Positions 21,641 to 33,365 of a stretch of DNA of 64,000 nt are shown piece by piece. Within the stretch, counting starts at the first letter, position 1. Each line of letters begins with the position of its first letter. The notes under the pieces are model-generated. The model searched no databases. It worked only from the letters and a program-made list of their open reading frames with translations, and had not been told where the DNA came from. The DNA is from Gloeophyllum trabeum ATCC 11539 (taxonomy: Eukaryota > Basidiomycota > Agaricomycetes > Gloeophyllales > Gloeophyllaceae). The DNA lies in NCBI RefSeq assembly GCF_000344685.1, contig NW_006920418.1:980415-1044414 (forward strand), given 5' to 3'. The position numbers and the translations under genes are program-made.

Positions 21641-24018
21641 ACTCATCACCACTGCATCAAACCTTTTGAGCTTTTTATTATAAGCCTTTTGGTTCATATC
21701 AGGTATCTTCACAAATATTTTCACAGATTTCCATGCACATTGTGGTGCCCTATGGACTCGTCTCTTCTGCCCTGCTTCTTACCGTGAGAATCAGCCATGG
21801 GTGCCCTTTGCTTACCGTGGGAGATGCCTGACGGAGTTCCAATTTGAGGTTGGTTGGGATTCCTGTATTCTGATTGGCTGATTACTGGCTTGTAGTGCAC
21901 TGCCAGTCAACTTCAGAGGCATACTATGACAGGTGCTGGCTATGACATAATGAGCATGTAAGTTTGAAGGAAATGCAGTCCCATGACATCATAGCCATGG
22001 ACATAAGGTTACATCTCCCCAGGTAAGGTGCAAAACAGTCACAAAAATGAGGAAAAATTAGGTAAAATCCTAGGAAATGTCAGGAACTAGATGTGGTGTT
22101 ATTAGTCCTATTAATAGTACTTGTGCAACCTGAGAATCAAATGGATCCCAAAAAATGTGGAAAATGAGAAAGAAATGCAAATAAAATCCTGGAATTAGCT
22201 GTGGTATGCTTGGTGCTGCAGGGCATGAGTTGAGAGGAGCTCTGCTGAACCTTGAATATGTTGCACTTTTTGACCAACTGGCAAGTTCTGGTGTGCCATG
22301 TTTGGCTTAGGTGGCACTACTACAAAATGCAGACTTAGAATTGTCTCACATCCCTTGCAACTGACAAGCATTATCTAACTTGCATAGACAATGCATAAAC
22401 TACTGTAAAGATCTGTATGGTGGCAATCATAATATATAATGGGCCCTCCATTGTGTTGCTAAATCTGCTACTTGTCATGGCTAATGTGGGCTCCCTTGCC
22501 TCAGGAAATCCTGGTCACAGCCACTATGTGGCTCCAGAGTGTGCCTCAGGCAGTCCATGGTTGCCTGTGCAGATGTATGTCATGGTCACTGTGGCCTCCA
22601 GTGCTATTGATGTTAGTAATGGAGGGTATAATGCTTTCTGGAGCAATGCCACCATACAGATCATTACAGTACATTGTGTGCTATAATGTAGCAGAATACT
22701 ATATTGCAGTAGATATTCAGTACTGCATTATATCTCAACCTTGGTCTACCCCAATGGCTACATGCTCCAATCAGAATTTAGAAGGAGCAACCAGATATGC
22801 ATTCAAGCTGGAGGTTTGGGGTTGTCAGCATATTGATAAAAATGACAGAGGGTTAAAAAATGATGTTTGATTAACAGATACCCATCCTGCACATTCCAGA
22901 TGGCAGAAATGGAACATCTCTGACATTGAGGTAATAACCCTGTGTTTGGCTGCACTGAGAACTCAATCCTTCAAGTAAGTATGCTTAACAATGAAATATT
23001 GCAATGCTAGTACTAGTATTCTCTACAATGCTGTAGAGGCCAACACATAATCAGCCCATCATGCAAAGGAGGGGTAGAATGCCTGGCCAGACAGAGATTC
23101 CCAAGTACCTCAGGACTCGGCAAATGCCATGCAAAGCAGTCACCCTCCTCGCAGAAAGATGGTGCCAATGAATCAGTCATATGAGCATCCCCCTTCTGTA
23201 ATACTTTACTGTGTGCAGCGTTTGTTTCCCTGTACTTTTGAGTACTAAACCTCCCTAATCTCCTCACTTGTAGATGCTTCCAACCTGCTGAACCCCCCTT
23301 CAGATGTGCAGGATAGACAATTTGATGTCAGTGACATAACAGGGCAGGAAATGGGTGCCTCGGCAAAAGTCTGGCAGACCTATGTCCAGGAGGGCTCCTC
23401 ATATGACAAGGAGCAATGTGCTCTTTTGAGTCAGAGCATGTTATCTTTGTAAGTTTGGATGGAGATAAATGCTGTATTCTTTTCTCCAGCTGATAGTCTC
23501 TTGTAGGCAGCGCTCTTTTCTGCAGTGCTCTCCGCATTAACCATGATTTCTTATCAATCACTGAGCCCCCACCCTCAAGATGTGTCATTAGCAGCTCTCC
23601 AGGACATCAGTGCGGTGCTTCACACAACAGCGTCCAATACTATGGTGGTAGATACCACAAACTCTAAAGTGTCATTGTTCAAACCCTCAGCTGCAGCCAT
23701 GTGGGTCAACACACTATGGTGAAGTGATCCCTGACTATCTTGACAGTCAAATCTATAATAGATGTTGAAGTATACAGATTCCTCAGTCTCGCTATTAGTC
23801 TCCCCATATTGAGCATCACAGTCTTAGTCAAGCAATGGCTGAGTACACTGTTGGTGGCACACAAGGTCTGCCTCACATATATGCACATCTTCGATTGTTC
23901 TGTCATGAAGGTGTTGTATCTTGGCGGCTCACTGGAACCATATACTGTACCATTTCGATCTATTCAGCAGGTGGTGTGATGTGTGACTCATCTGACCGAT
24001 TCATCATTTTGGCATCTT
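21641..24018. other. AT-rich repeat-like region without recognisable gene
   Basis: About 2.4 kb with only weak frames. Sections around 21840-21990 resemble 4090-4200 (GGTTGGGAT..GATTGGCT, CTATGACA repeats), suggesting a decayed copy of the element at 3838-4926. No catalytic motif of a transposase or polymerase was found. Confidence 0.5.
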
Positions 24019-24342
24019 AAGATAGGGCCAGTCCATACATGACTACCTTGGTCATGCCATGATAATCACATGTTTTGCCTATATATTGCAGGTTAGTGTA
24101 AGGAAATCAAGGAAATCATCGATAGAAATCACCACTGTCGAGCTTATAATAAGCTCCATGGGTCAAAATCCTTGAATGTTTTTTATAGGAACTGTCTGTA
24201 TGTGCTGTATCTTTGATTCCTATAAAAACATCTGTGATTTTCTACCTGTGCCCAAAGTTATAAGACCAACCTCGTGCTTCCCCACCAAGTGTGACAAAAA
24301 TAGTCACGTGATAGTAGACCTACATGAGCTGGCCCTATCTTT
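24019..24342. mobile_element. MITE-like 324 bp element with internal hairpins
   Basis: Ends AAGATAGGGCCAG (24019-24031) and its inverse CTGGCCCTATCTT (24329-24341) form TIRs. Inside are a 17 nt palindrome GAGCTTATAATAAGCTC (24140-24156) and a TTTTTATAGGAA/TTCCTATAAAAA stem (24180-24191 with 24218-24229). A target duplication was not clear. Confidence 0.55.
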
Positions 24343-24537
24343 CTATATATGGTGTGAAGTGGCACTGCAGGCCAGCTTCTGATGCCATATATGGTAAGTC
24401 CCACGATCCCAGAGGCCCTCTGACCTGTGACAAACACCAGATTTCGTCTTTGGCAGGTACCCCTGTGACATGTGACTGCGAAATAGATCTAAATCATACA
24501 GTATACCCTGCCATCCCCCCTACTTCTCTCCATCATG

Positions 24538-24921
24538 CTATTTCTTCAGTCGCTCGATACTCGCAAGACGAGTGTGGGCAGTCGAGATCTGGTTACGCAG
24601 GGCGAGCAACGAATTATTCAACTTGGTCCGCAGGTCAATCACTGCCATTGACACCCTCCCATGCTCCTCCTGCAGGTTGCGCAGGTCCGCGCGCAACTCC
24701 TCGATGGCCTTCCACACTTCCTGCCGCGTCTGATCGTTCACCCTCTGTGCCTCATCTAACTCGCCGCAGAACCGCGTATTTTCCTCCCGCAGGCTTACCA
24801 CATTTTCACGAGCCAGGATCGACTTTTCCGCAGCTCCATGATAGTCTGATAGAGACGTGTGAGTTGGTCCGGAGCTATGATAGTCTGATAGAGACGTGTG
24901 AGTTGGTCCGGAGCTATCTCG
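24538..24921 (-). CDS. coiled-coil ORF, possibly gag-like, partial
   Basis: An open frame runs from an acceptor-like CGCAG at about 24922 to a stop at 24538. Its C-terminal 90 residues are a strong coiled coil (SLREENTRFCGELDEAQ, EVWKAIEELRADLRNLQ). The N-terminal part contains a 13-residue exact tandem duplication (SSGPTHTSLSDYH twice) from the 39 bp DNA repeat at 24838-24915. Charged coiled coils of this kind often accompany fungal LTR retroelements, and LTR-like sequence lies upstream on the same strand (26181-25847). No reverse transcriptase or zinc knuckle is visible, so the gag assignment is inference. Confidence 0.4.
   Translation of the reverse strand, partial: RDSSGPTHTSLSDYHSSGPTHTSLSDYHGAAEKSILARENVVSLREENTRFCGELDEAQRVNDQTRQEVWKAIEELRADLRNLQEEHGRVSMAVIDLRTKLNNSLLALRNQISTAHTRLASIERLKK
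24838..24915. repeat. 39 bp perfect tandem duplication
   Basis: Two exact copies, 24838-24876 and 24877-24915, each ending in GGTCCGGAGCT. The duplication keeps the reading frame of the minus-strand coiled-coil ORF. Confidence 0.9.
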
Positions 24922-25044
24922 CTGCGAGGGAACGGAGAGATGAGGGAAAGGTCGGAGCTCAGCGTATGAGAGGGCGAAAGGAGCCTTTTTTTAATCTGCA
25001 GGTCGCAACGCGCAGACTGAGGACAGTCAGGATTTCAGTCAGGG

Positions 25045-25842
25045 GGAGGTGATAAGCCTCAGGATCATCTGACCCCCGAAAACGCGGACTCAGCACATCG
25101 TACAAGCCCTCCGGAGCGTACTCGACACAGCACTTACACGCCTCTAGGCTTCTATGGGCTCTAAAGAATTGCTCTATCTAGCTCCGGACTTCCTAGCATC
25201 CTTGAGGTGTACATGGATCCATTCCACGATTTATCTCCGCAAATGCAAGCTCCGGGGTGACTTAATCTATGCGACTTCTAGGTGAATTAGCTCCGGGGCC
25301 CGTGGACACTTCCATCGAGGGGCATCGTCCTCATTCCCACCCTCCAGCATACTCCCTCTCTCGTTTCCATCAAAATACCGAAGGTGCGGATGCATACGAG
25401 TCACCATGAGGCCACCATCAGTAAGCAAGCAGCCGGAGGTAATTAGCACGTGACCGGTGCATCACGCGGAGTGATGGGACCGCTTAGGGCAGGTGGCGGA
25501 TCGTCGAGGCGACCTCTAGGGGCTGGGACAAGCAAGTGGGAGCGCAAGGGAGTCGTATGGTGTATGGTATAACGGAGGCAAGTGTTGAGCAATCCTGTGG
25601 GTAGCGGCGTTTATTTGTTATTTATCTCTGGACGATCGCAAAGCCATTCCTGTAGTATAAATTGTACAAAGTAGCGTACAGAAAAACAAGTTTCGACTTC
25701 ACCATCTCAGAGAATTAGCATTACGATCTCAGCGACCTGAGAAGTTCGAAAGCGTCGAACTTAGCGAATTATAACCAATCCTAGCTTTGCCAATAGGCCT
25801 GACTCATCAAGTGAATTATCTCCGCCATCGATTCAATTAGCT
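25045..25842. repeat. left arm of a large inverted repeat (segments C and B)
   Basis: This 0.8 kb segment recurs in inverse orientation as 26186-26414 plus 27008-27571, at roughly 85-90 percent identity by eye. It carries several WTTAKCTCCG-type motifs in both orientations. No protein-coding frame is convincing. It may be the leader or internal part of a small LTR element. Confidence 0.75.
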
Positions 25843-25846
25843 CCGG

Positions 25847-26181
25847 TGATATGCACTGACACACAACAATCACCAAGGACCAAAGGAAATAAACCTAAAC
25901 CCCGTGATATGGGTGAAGGCGGTCCGAGACAACTGAAGGGTATTTAATAGTTCGAGGGGGAAAGGAGGAGTAAGACGCCGTAGGGTAGTCCGTAGGAAGA
26001 CCTAGAAAAATAAAACAAAACCTTGACGCCTGAAACAAACACTAATGGACGCTCCGGAGTATTTATCTCCGAAACGGCGCAAGCAAAGTCACAAACCACG
26101 GAACCGAGTGTAGGTTCGGGCCCACGGGAGTAGAAAACACTAAAAGGACTTGTTTAATTTTATTCCGCTATGTGAGACTCA
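25847..26181 (-). mobile_element. LTR-like 335 bp cassette A, minus orientation
   Basis: Starts TG and ends CA, with CCGG directly on each side (25843-25846 and 26182-26185). Read on the minus strand it has a TATTAAATACCC TATA-like box and polypyrimidine tracts, as expected for a retrotransposon LTR. A same-length copy in the opposite orientation lies at 27576-27910 and a diverged one at 28277-28619. Confidence 0.65.
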
Positions 26182-26414
26182 CCGGAGCTAATTGAATCGA
26201 TGGCGGAGATAATTCACTCGACGAGTCAGGCCTATTGGCAAAGCTAGGATCGGTTATAATTCGCTAAGTTCGACGCTTTCAAACTTCTCGGGTCGCTGAG
26301 ATCGTAATGCTAATTCTCTGAGATGGTGAAGTCGAAACTTGTTTTTCTGTACGCTACTTTGTACAATTTATACTACAGGAATGGCTTTGCGACCGTCCGG
26401 AGATAAATAACAAA
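26134..26414. repeat. 281 bp segment abutting the gap, duplicated exactly on the other side
   Basis: 26134-26414 reads the same as 26727-27007 as far as I can compare it base by base, and both copies abut the N run. This is typical of two overlapping contigs joined without merging. Confidence 0.9.
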
Positions 26415-26726
26415 NNNNNNNNNNNNNNNNNNNNNNNNNNNNNNNNNNNNNNNNNNNNNNNNNNNNNNNNNNNNNNNNNNNNNNNNNNNNNNNNNNNNNN
26501 NNNNNNNNNNNNNNNNNNNNNNNNNNNNNNNNNNNNNNNNNNNNNNNNNNNNNNNNNNNNNNNNNNNNNNNNNNNNNNNNNNNNNNNNNNNNNNNNNNNN
26601 NNNNNNNNNNNNNNNNNNNNNNNNNNNNNNNNNNNNNNNNNNNNNNNNNNNNNNNNNNNNNNNNNNNNNNNNNNNNNNNNNNNNNNNNNNNNNNNNNNNN
26701 NNNNNNNNNNNNNNNNNNNNNNNNNN
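26415..26726. other. assembly gap (312 N)
   Basis: Run of N. The flanking exact duplication and the continuous match of the inverted-repeat partner across this point suggest there is no missing sequence here. Confidence 0.98.
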
Positions 26727-27007
26727 AAAACACTAAAAGGACTTGTTTAATTTTATTCCGCTATGTGAGACTCACCGGAGCTAATTGAATCGATGGCGGA
26801 GATAATTCACTCGACGAGTCAGGCCTATTGGCAAAGCTAGGATCGGTTATAATTCGCTAAGTTCGACGCTTTCAAACTTCTCGGGTCGCTGAGATCGTAA
26901 TGCTAATTCTCTGAGATGGTGAAGTCGAAACTTGTTTTTCTGTACGCTACTTTGTACAATTTATACTACAGGAATGGCTTTGCGACCGTCCGGAGATAAA
27001 TAACAAA

Positions 27008-27571
27008 TAACCGCCGCTACCCACAGGATTGCTCAGCACTTGCCGCCGCTATACCATGCACCATACGACTCCCTTGCACTCCTACTTGCTCGTCCCAACC
27101 CCTAGAAGTCGCCTTGACGCTCTGCCACCTGATCCAAGCGGTCCCATCACTCTGTGCGACGCGCCGGTCACGTGCTAATTACCTCCGGCCGCTTGCTGAC
27201 TGATGCTGACCTCATGGTGACTCGTATACGTCCGCACCTTCGGTATCTTGACGGAAATGAGGGGGAGTGAGTGCTGGAGGGTGGGCATGAGGACGACGCC
27301 CCTCGATAGAAGTTCCCGCGGGCCCCGGAGCTAATTCATCTAGACGTTGCATTGGTTAAGTCGCTCCGGAGCTCCTGTTTGCGGAGATAAATCGTGGAAT
27401 GGGTCCGTGTACACCTCAAGGATGCTAGGAAGTCCGGAGCTAAATAGAGCAATTCTTTAGATCCCATAGAAGCCTAGAGGCATGTGAGCGCTGTGTCGAA
27501 TAAGCTCCGGAGGGCTTGTACGATGCGCTGAGTCCGCGTTTTCGGGGGTCAGACAATCCTGAGGCTTATCA
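27008..27571. repeat. right arm of the large inverted repeat (segment C inverse)
   Basis: Reverse complement of 25045-25619. Together with 26186-26414 it forms the right arm. It ends CTTATCACC and joins LTR-like cassette A-prime at a TCACCGGTGA palindrome. Confidence 0.75.
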
Positions 27572-27575
27572 CCGG

Positions 27576-27910
27576 TGAGTCTCACATAGCGGAATAAAAT
27601 TAAACAAGTCCTCTTAGCGTTTTCTACTCCCGTGGGCCCGAACCTACACTCGGTTCCGTGGTTTGCGACTTTGCTTGCGCCGTTTCGGAGATAAATACTC
27701 CGGAGCGTCCATTAGTGTTTGTTTCAGGCGTCAAAGTTTTGTTTTATTTTTCTAGGTCTTCCTATGGACTACCCTACGGCGTCTTACTCCTCCTTTCCCC
27801 CTCGAACTATTAAATACCCTTCAGTTGTCTCGGACCGCCTTCACCCATATCACGGGGTTTAGGTTTATTTCCTTTGGTCCTTGGTGATTGTTGTGTGTCT
27901 GTGCATATCA
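27576..27910 (+). mobile_element. LTR-like 335 bp cassette A-prime, plus orientation
   Basis: Same 335 bp length as the cassette at 25847-26181 but in reverse orientation. TG...CA ends are flanked by CCGG (27572-27575, 27911-27914). A TATTAAATACCC box lies near 27808. Confidence 0.65.
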
Positions 27911-27929
27911 CCGGCATGTCGCGCAGTGT

Positions 27930-28619
27930 GACAGGACAGCTCAGGACAGGTACCAATGCGTCAGGACAACCTCTAGGGCCTAGGATGAGCCTATGGAGGG
28001 ACAAGGGAGTCATATGGTACATGGTATAGTGGTGGGCGAGTGCTGAGCAATTGGGTTGGTAGCAGCGGGTATTTGCAGATGGTTGCAAAGTCATTCCTGT
28101 AGTATAAAATGTAAAAACAAGTTTGATCCTCACCATCTCAGCGTATCAGAGTTACCATCTTAGCGACCCTCAAAGTTTGGAAGTGTTGAACTTAGTGATT
28201 TATGACAGATCCTAGCTTTGCCAATAGGCCTGACTCATCGATCAATTTATCTCTGCCATCAAAATATCAGCTCCCGTGAGTATTACATAGCAAAATAAAA
28301 TCAACCAAGTCTCTCTAGCAATTTCTGTCCCTGTGAGCACAATCCTACGCTAGGTGTCGGTGCTTGCGACCTTTGTTTATTTTTGATTCTTTGGAGATAA
28401 ATATGCCAGAGCTTTGATTCATGTTTGTTTCAGGCGTCAAGGCTTTGTTTTATTTTTCTAGGTCTTCCTGTGGACTACCCTACATCACCTTATTCCTCCT
28501 TTTGCCCTCGAACTACTTTATACCCTTCAGTGGTCTCAGACTGCCTCCACCCATACTGCTGGGTGTGTTGGGTTATTTTCCCATGTTCTTTGGTGGTTGT
28601 TGTGTGTCAGTGCATATCA
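27930..28619 (+). repeat. diverged copy: partial arm C/B followed by LTR-like cassette
   Basis: 27930-28276 matches parts of the left arm in direct orientation (CATTCCTGTAGTATAAA, GCCAATAGGCCTGACTCATC). 28277-28619 matches the LTR-like cassette in plus orientation. Relative to segment B, the cassette is flipped compared with the left copy at 25620-26181. Confidence 0.65.
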
Positions 28620-31600
28620 GCGCTATCACCGTTCACCCTCCAGATGGTCATAGAGACTTTTGGCGATGAATTCTCATGCTGAAAGGGCTGGGATGACCAC
28701 AGATGGGTTAGCTGATGAGAGCTGGGGTAAATGGGGCCATCTCATTATCCCCCTTCTGCTTGCCATATTTTGCCCTGAGCACAACGACACAGCAGTGTTG
28801 AAAGAATCCTGGCAAACGTAGATTGAGCGCGCTTGCCCCAGGTGGTCGGTTGCCCAAAGGGCAATTGCATACCATACAAAGAGCAGATACAGTGACTATA
28901 TATGAGTTCCACATAAACATCCACCTGCTACATCCACCTATTATGACCGACAGTATTGGACAAAATACCATTTTTTATGTATTCATGAACGTGCACGTAG
29001 TCACATTTGTGATTTGATGAATGCATCCACCAGCACTTGATTTCATGTGTGCACATGCGCAAACACATGCAAACAAGTGGCCCCATGATTTCACTCACAT
29101 GCACGCATCTGCACTAGCTTCACCCAATCACATCTACACTTCTTGACGCTTCGACTTGGCCTGCTGATGCTGGGGTGTGCTACTCTGCGATAACAGTGAC
29201 ATGGGCCTGTGAACTACCTAAAATAGCAATGAATATCATGCTGCTGCATCTAATCTGCCACAGTCAGGTGATATAGTCATGTGACCAATCAAAGTGCTTT
29301 TGTGGGAGAGCCATTCCTCGGGCTCGCTAATGATAACACTGCATGACTAAAAAGAAAAAGAAAAAGAAAAAGGGAGGAGCCATGTGGCTCAACCCAAATG
29401 TGGTTACTGTGGCTGGACCAGTGCGTAATGTAGTGAATTTATTGTAAAGAATTGCACTGCATTAGAGTATAGATGGTATGGGACATCTATGTGTGAAATC
29501 CACGATGTTTTGCCTTGAAATGTCAGAATTTCCCTGCTCAAAGACTGGGCTTTGAAGCTGAAGCTTGAGCATAGCTACCCCAAGTTGTGCCCGCCTTTTC
29601 GGTCCCACCATACAAATTCCAAGTGCCAAGTGTCATGGTTACACAAATAGCATATACTGTACTGTACAGCTGTATCACTATCTATTAGCTTTTCAATTGC
29701 TTTAGCACCAACACAGAGTTGAGGGGATGGTCGAAGTGATTCCCATAGGGGGCTGATTTTGGGTCAAGCTCACAACACCTGAACCCAGGAGACAAATTGT
29801 AGCTTAACTTATTAAGTAGCAGTCTATATACATCCAACACCTCATAATAAGCTTCAAGATTTTTTTTGCATCCATAGCTCAACTGAGAGGTCAGCCATGC
29901 TAATGAGCAGAGGTTGAACTGTAGGCTGGCAAATCCTGACGTCTGCGGGAACAAATGGTCTATAAATTGCTTTCCCTAGAGTATATAATCATTTCACATT
30001 ACAAGGACCACATTCCCAGCCACACATCCCATTTTTTTCATAATGCAAATGCAATCACTATCCCCACTGCCCCATTATACAACGATGCGAGGACTTGCCA
30101 CCTGCCACGTGGTCCTTCCTATCACAGCTCATATTCAAACTCCACTCATCAGCATTATCATGTGTGGTGGTGAGTAATGCCCCATTCCTTGTGCGACTCA
30201 AAACCTCCCTGCCTTTCCCAACCACCCACAAACCCTCAAGGCCCCTCTTGAGCAATGGCAGGTAAGCTCACATTCCTCCCTCACACTTCCTTTGGGACTG
30301 CGCAGCTTCAGGCTGAGCTTGACCCAGATGCTTGGGCTGGTTGACCCTTATGAGATGCTACACACAGCGGCCTATGGGCTGGTTGGTCAAGGCACTGCTT
30401 GGGTTCATCTCATGGGGCAGACGTTCTCAGAAGCAGCATGGGGATCAGGCAGGTGCTCCAACTCACAGACCCTTGTGTGTTGCTACACAAAGTGACCTAT
30501 GGGCTGTCAGTGAATGCCCCTCACCTCATTCCTTGTTGGCAGGACCTAAGCACCTCCATCAGGAAAACCCTCCATAGTAAATTATACATGATCACATATA
30601 ATATCCCATGATCATGGCATATTATATCCATTATCCCATCATGTATAATTATATGGTTCAGGTTTGTCCCCAATCTAATTAGTGAACATTATGGTCCATT
30701 ATTTTGCCCTCATATTCAAGCAGTTCTTTAACCATTCAGGATGATTCATGTAGGATAATAATGTCATTATATCCTACTTCTGATGTATACTACGGTCCAG
30801 GAATGAATATCAAATCCATAAACCTCATGCAGGCTCACAAAGATTCATCAGTGTCAAGGTGTTCAGCTGCTTGGACTCATGTGACAATCCATTTTGAGTA
30901 TGAAACCCCTCCCATCACCTTGTACACACAGTCTTTGGCAATCGCCTATTTGGGTGAGTATAGTGAGTCAGACATAATTGGCAAGAGCAGCTGGTAAGCA
31001 GTGCAGAAATTTTGAACCACATTCATGGTGACAGGTAAGGAGGTTGCTAGAAGACAGACAGGCATGGAGGGGGGGTGGGAAATGTGGTTTGGATTTAGAC
31101 ATTGGTATATAGTACAGAAAAGTGGTGTGAGGTATGAGAGTAAGTAGGAAATTGGTTTGCACTACATTAGAGGTTAGCAAAGATCCTTACGGGGAGAAGG
31201 GGGGGCATACAGTAGTATGGTGAAGGAAGGGGGAGTTGAATGCAGCAGGCAGTGGAGGCCAGTGGCAGTGGAGACCTGGAACCCATGGGGCAATCAGAAC
31301 TGGTCTACTATGAGACCCAAGTGTTGAATAGGAGCCTGAAAGATTGCGATCACATGAGTGGGATCACAGGAAACTGCATGATATTGCACTCAATCGGAAG
31401 AACCTCTTTGGCAATGTGGCTGTGCAATGGCTGTGCAAAGTGGGTGTATGTCAAATCTGGTGAGATTGAATGGAGATGTGTGCTGCCTAGTGAAGGGATT
31501 CACTCATGTGCTTAAAGGTCAATTTTTGGACATATGCCTGAGTAATGTCATGACACTCAAGTACATCTGTTTGCACCAGGGTGCATGCATGCACAACTGG

Positions 31601-32827
31601 ACAGGTGTGCAAACATGTGCACATCATATGATCACATGTGAACATGATAACATCAACTCGCTCACACTAGCATGGTTCTGGGTCTTTTGTCCAAAGGGAT
31701 ACGTCAAAGCCTATGGCGGCCCCATCCTATCACGCGCAAGCTCACAAGCTCGACCAATAACCCCAAAATTCCAACAAGCAGGCTTTCAAAATCCAGATCC
31801 TGTCCTTATCTTGGTGGCGTATTCCTTAGCTGTGTTCACATGTGGATATCACATCACCATGCTCAAACGGTTAGTGAAAGAAGAGGAAAGAAAGAGGCAG
31901 TTCATCACCACAGCTCTACAGTCTCTTCTAGCTGTCCTGTGACAGCCTGGACAATATTTCAAACCCAACTGCCCCACCTCAAGGTTTTCCTTCTTTTGGT
32001 CACCAATGCTAGGAACACGGCATAATAGGCACCAGAGGAGCTCAAACCAGTAAGAGGCTCGAGGAGGCAGTTATGATGCTCAAGGAGGCAGTTATGACGC
32101 TTGCGGACGTTGCATCGTCACTGGGATCTGCTATACATGCAGAGACCCTCCAACTGCTGTTTGCAAAATCTGCAGTCCTGGTGTACAGTGCATGATCCTC
32201 TATGCTTTGGAAGCACAGGTCACAACAGGGAGCATAGATCCTATTTACGAGTCAGGAGCCCTTCACTGGCTGTTATATTCTTTGATTGCTGGAGATCCAC
32301 CCACTCAGGCACATTCCGAGTCTTCGTGCTGGCAGCTGCGGCAGTCTTCCGTGGTGGTTAGACGCTGCAATATCAACTCCAGGAGCCTTTTCTGAATGAT
32401 CTGAGACTTCTGTTTGTCATATCTGAGTATTACCACCACCCTTGGGGACTACGTGAAGATGAAGTAAAGGCCTGCCTGAACATTATACACTTTGTTCTCC
32501 TCTTCCACCTGGCAGCCAGAGAACAAGCATCAGCAGCAGTGTGGTTGATAGAAGCATGGCCAGGGAGGCAGTGGCAGGGTGATCTGTTTCTTTTTCCCTA
32601 TTAATATTGTGGATGACCTGGGCAGTTGCATGATATGCTGGGCAATGAACCTGAAGTCAGAACACAGTGTAAATTGGAAGCCAATCCCACCCAGAATGCT
32701 GGCATGGTGTTATTCTCCAAGTCTACAGTGCATGAGTTGAACTCTTTTGGAACTAGGCCTTGTCTGAAACCCTTCGCGGGTTGGGAAGGCGGCATGGTGG
32801 AATATAGGCTAGGTACAAGCCACCTCC

Positions 32828-32854
32828 ATATCCAGTAGATAGGCGAGCAATCCT
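32828..32854. repeat. 27 bp A-box-like repeat shared with 37748
   Basis: ATATCCAGTAGATAGGCGAG then CAATCCT; the copy at 37748-37774 differs at one base. CACCTCC and GGAGGTG flank the first copy as a short inverted repeat. The core resembles a tRNA A-box, so these may be remnants of a tRNA-derived short element; no complete tRNA fold is present. Confidence 0.4.
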
Positions 32855-33346
32855 GTCTATAGGGAGGTGGTTCAGATCGCAGCAGATGGGATACTAGATT
32901 GCAGCTAGCCAGAGTTGCGCGAGCGCTCACCACAAACTGACTCGGAGTGCGCATATCAAATGTTCTCGTTGCTATGACTGTCTTTGGTATAATTCATGGC
33001 CGAAACTTTGCAAACCATAGCACGGTGTGCTATCATCTGCTATCATCGCCTAGCAATAATCACAAGATTGTCTCTGAGTTAGATGCAGGTGTAATGAAAG
33101 AGTTGGACCTGAGCGCAGTGCAGGTTTCACGGTGTGTAATTGCATCAAATATTCACGAGTCCAAGCGTACAGTACGCCGCAATACCCGTAGCTCGTAACC
33201 TGGTTAGAGAGCGCAAAGCGCGCTCTAAGGGTATACGCTGAGAGTGTCGTTGATTAGGAGCCGACGGCGAGTTGTGGATGCCGGGCGGCCTAGCCACCCG
33301 CCATGACGGAGTCCTCCCCGCAACTGCGCCTGATACGCAATGCTTG

Positions 33347-33365
33347 ATAACATTAATATTGTTAT
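33347..33365. promoter_or_regulatory. 19 nt AT-rich palindrome upstream of the MFS gene
   Basis: ATAACATTAATATTGTTAT lies about 73 bp upstream of the MFS start, with ATAACA/TGTTAT arms. A GC-rich imperfect hairpin (TTAGAG..CTCTAA) lies at 33204-33227. These could be regulator binding sites; nothing proves it. Confidence 0.35.

Noticed and set aside
24324..25052. 242-codon plus-strand open frame
   Set aside because: Composition is biased by repeats and it overlaps the more protein-like coiled-coil frame on the other strand.
26368..26733. Open frame spanning the N run
   Set aside because: It exists only because unknown bases contain no stop codons.
29347..29371. AAAAAG repeats as a telomere-like or CRISPR-like array
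   Set aside because: Simple microsatellite only; not a TTAGGG-type telomere and no spacer structure.
32820..32890. Possible tRNA gene with A-box-like and GGTTCAGATC B-box-like parts
   Set aside because: No seven-base acceptor stem, no anticodon arm of correct size and no paired T-arm could be formed.
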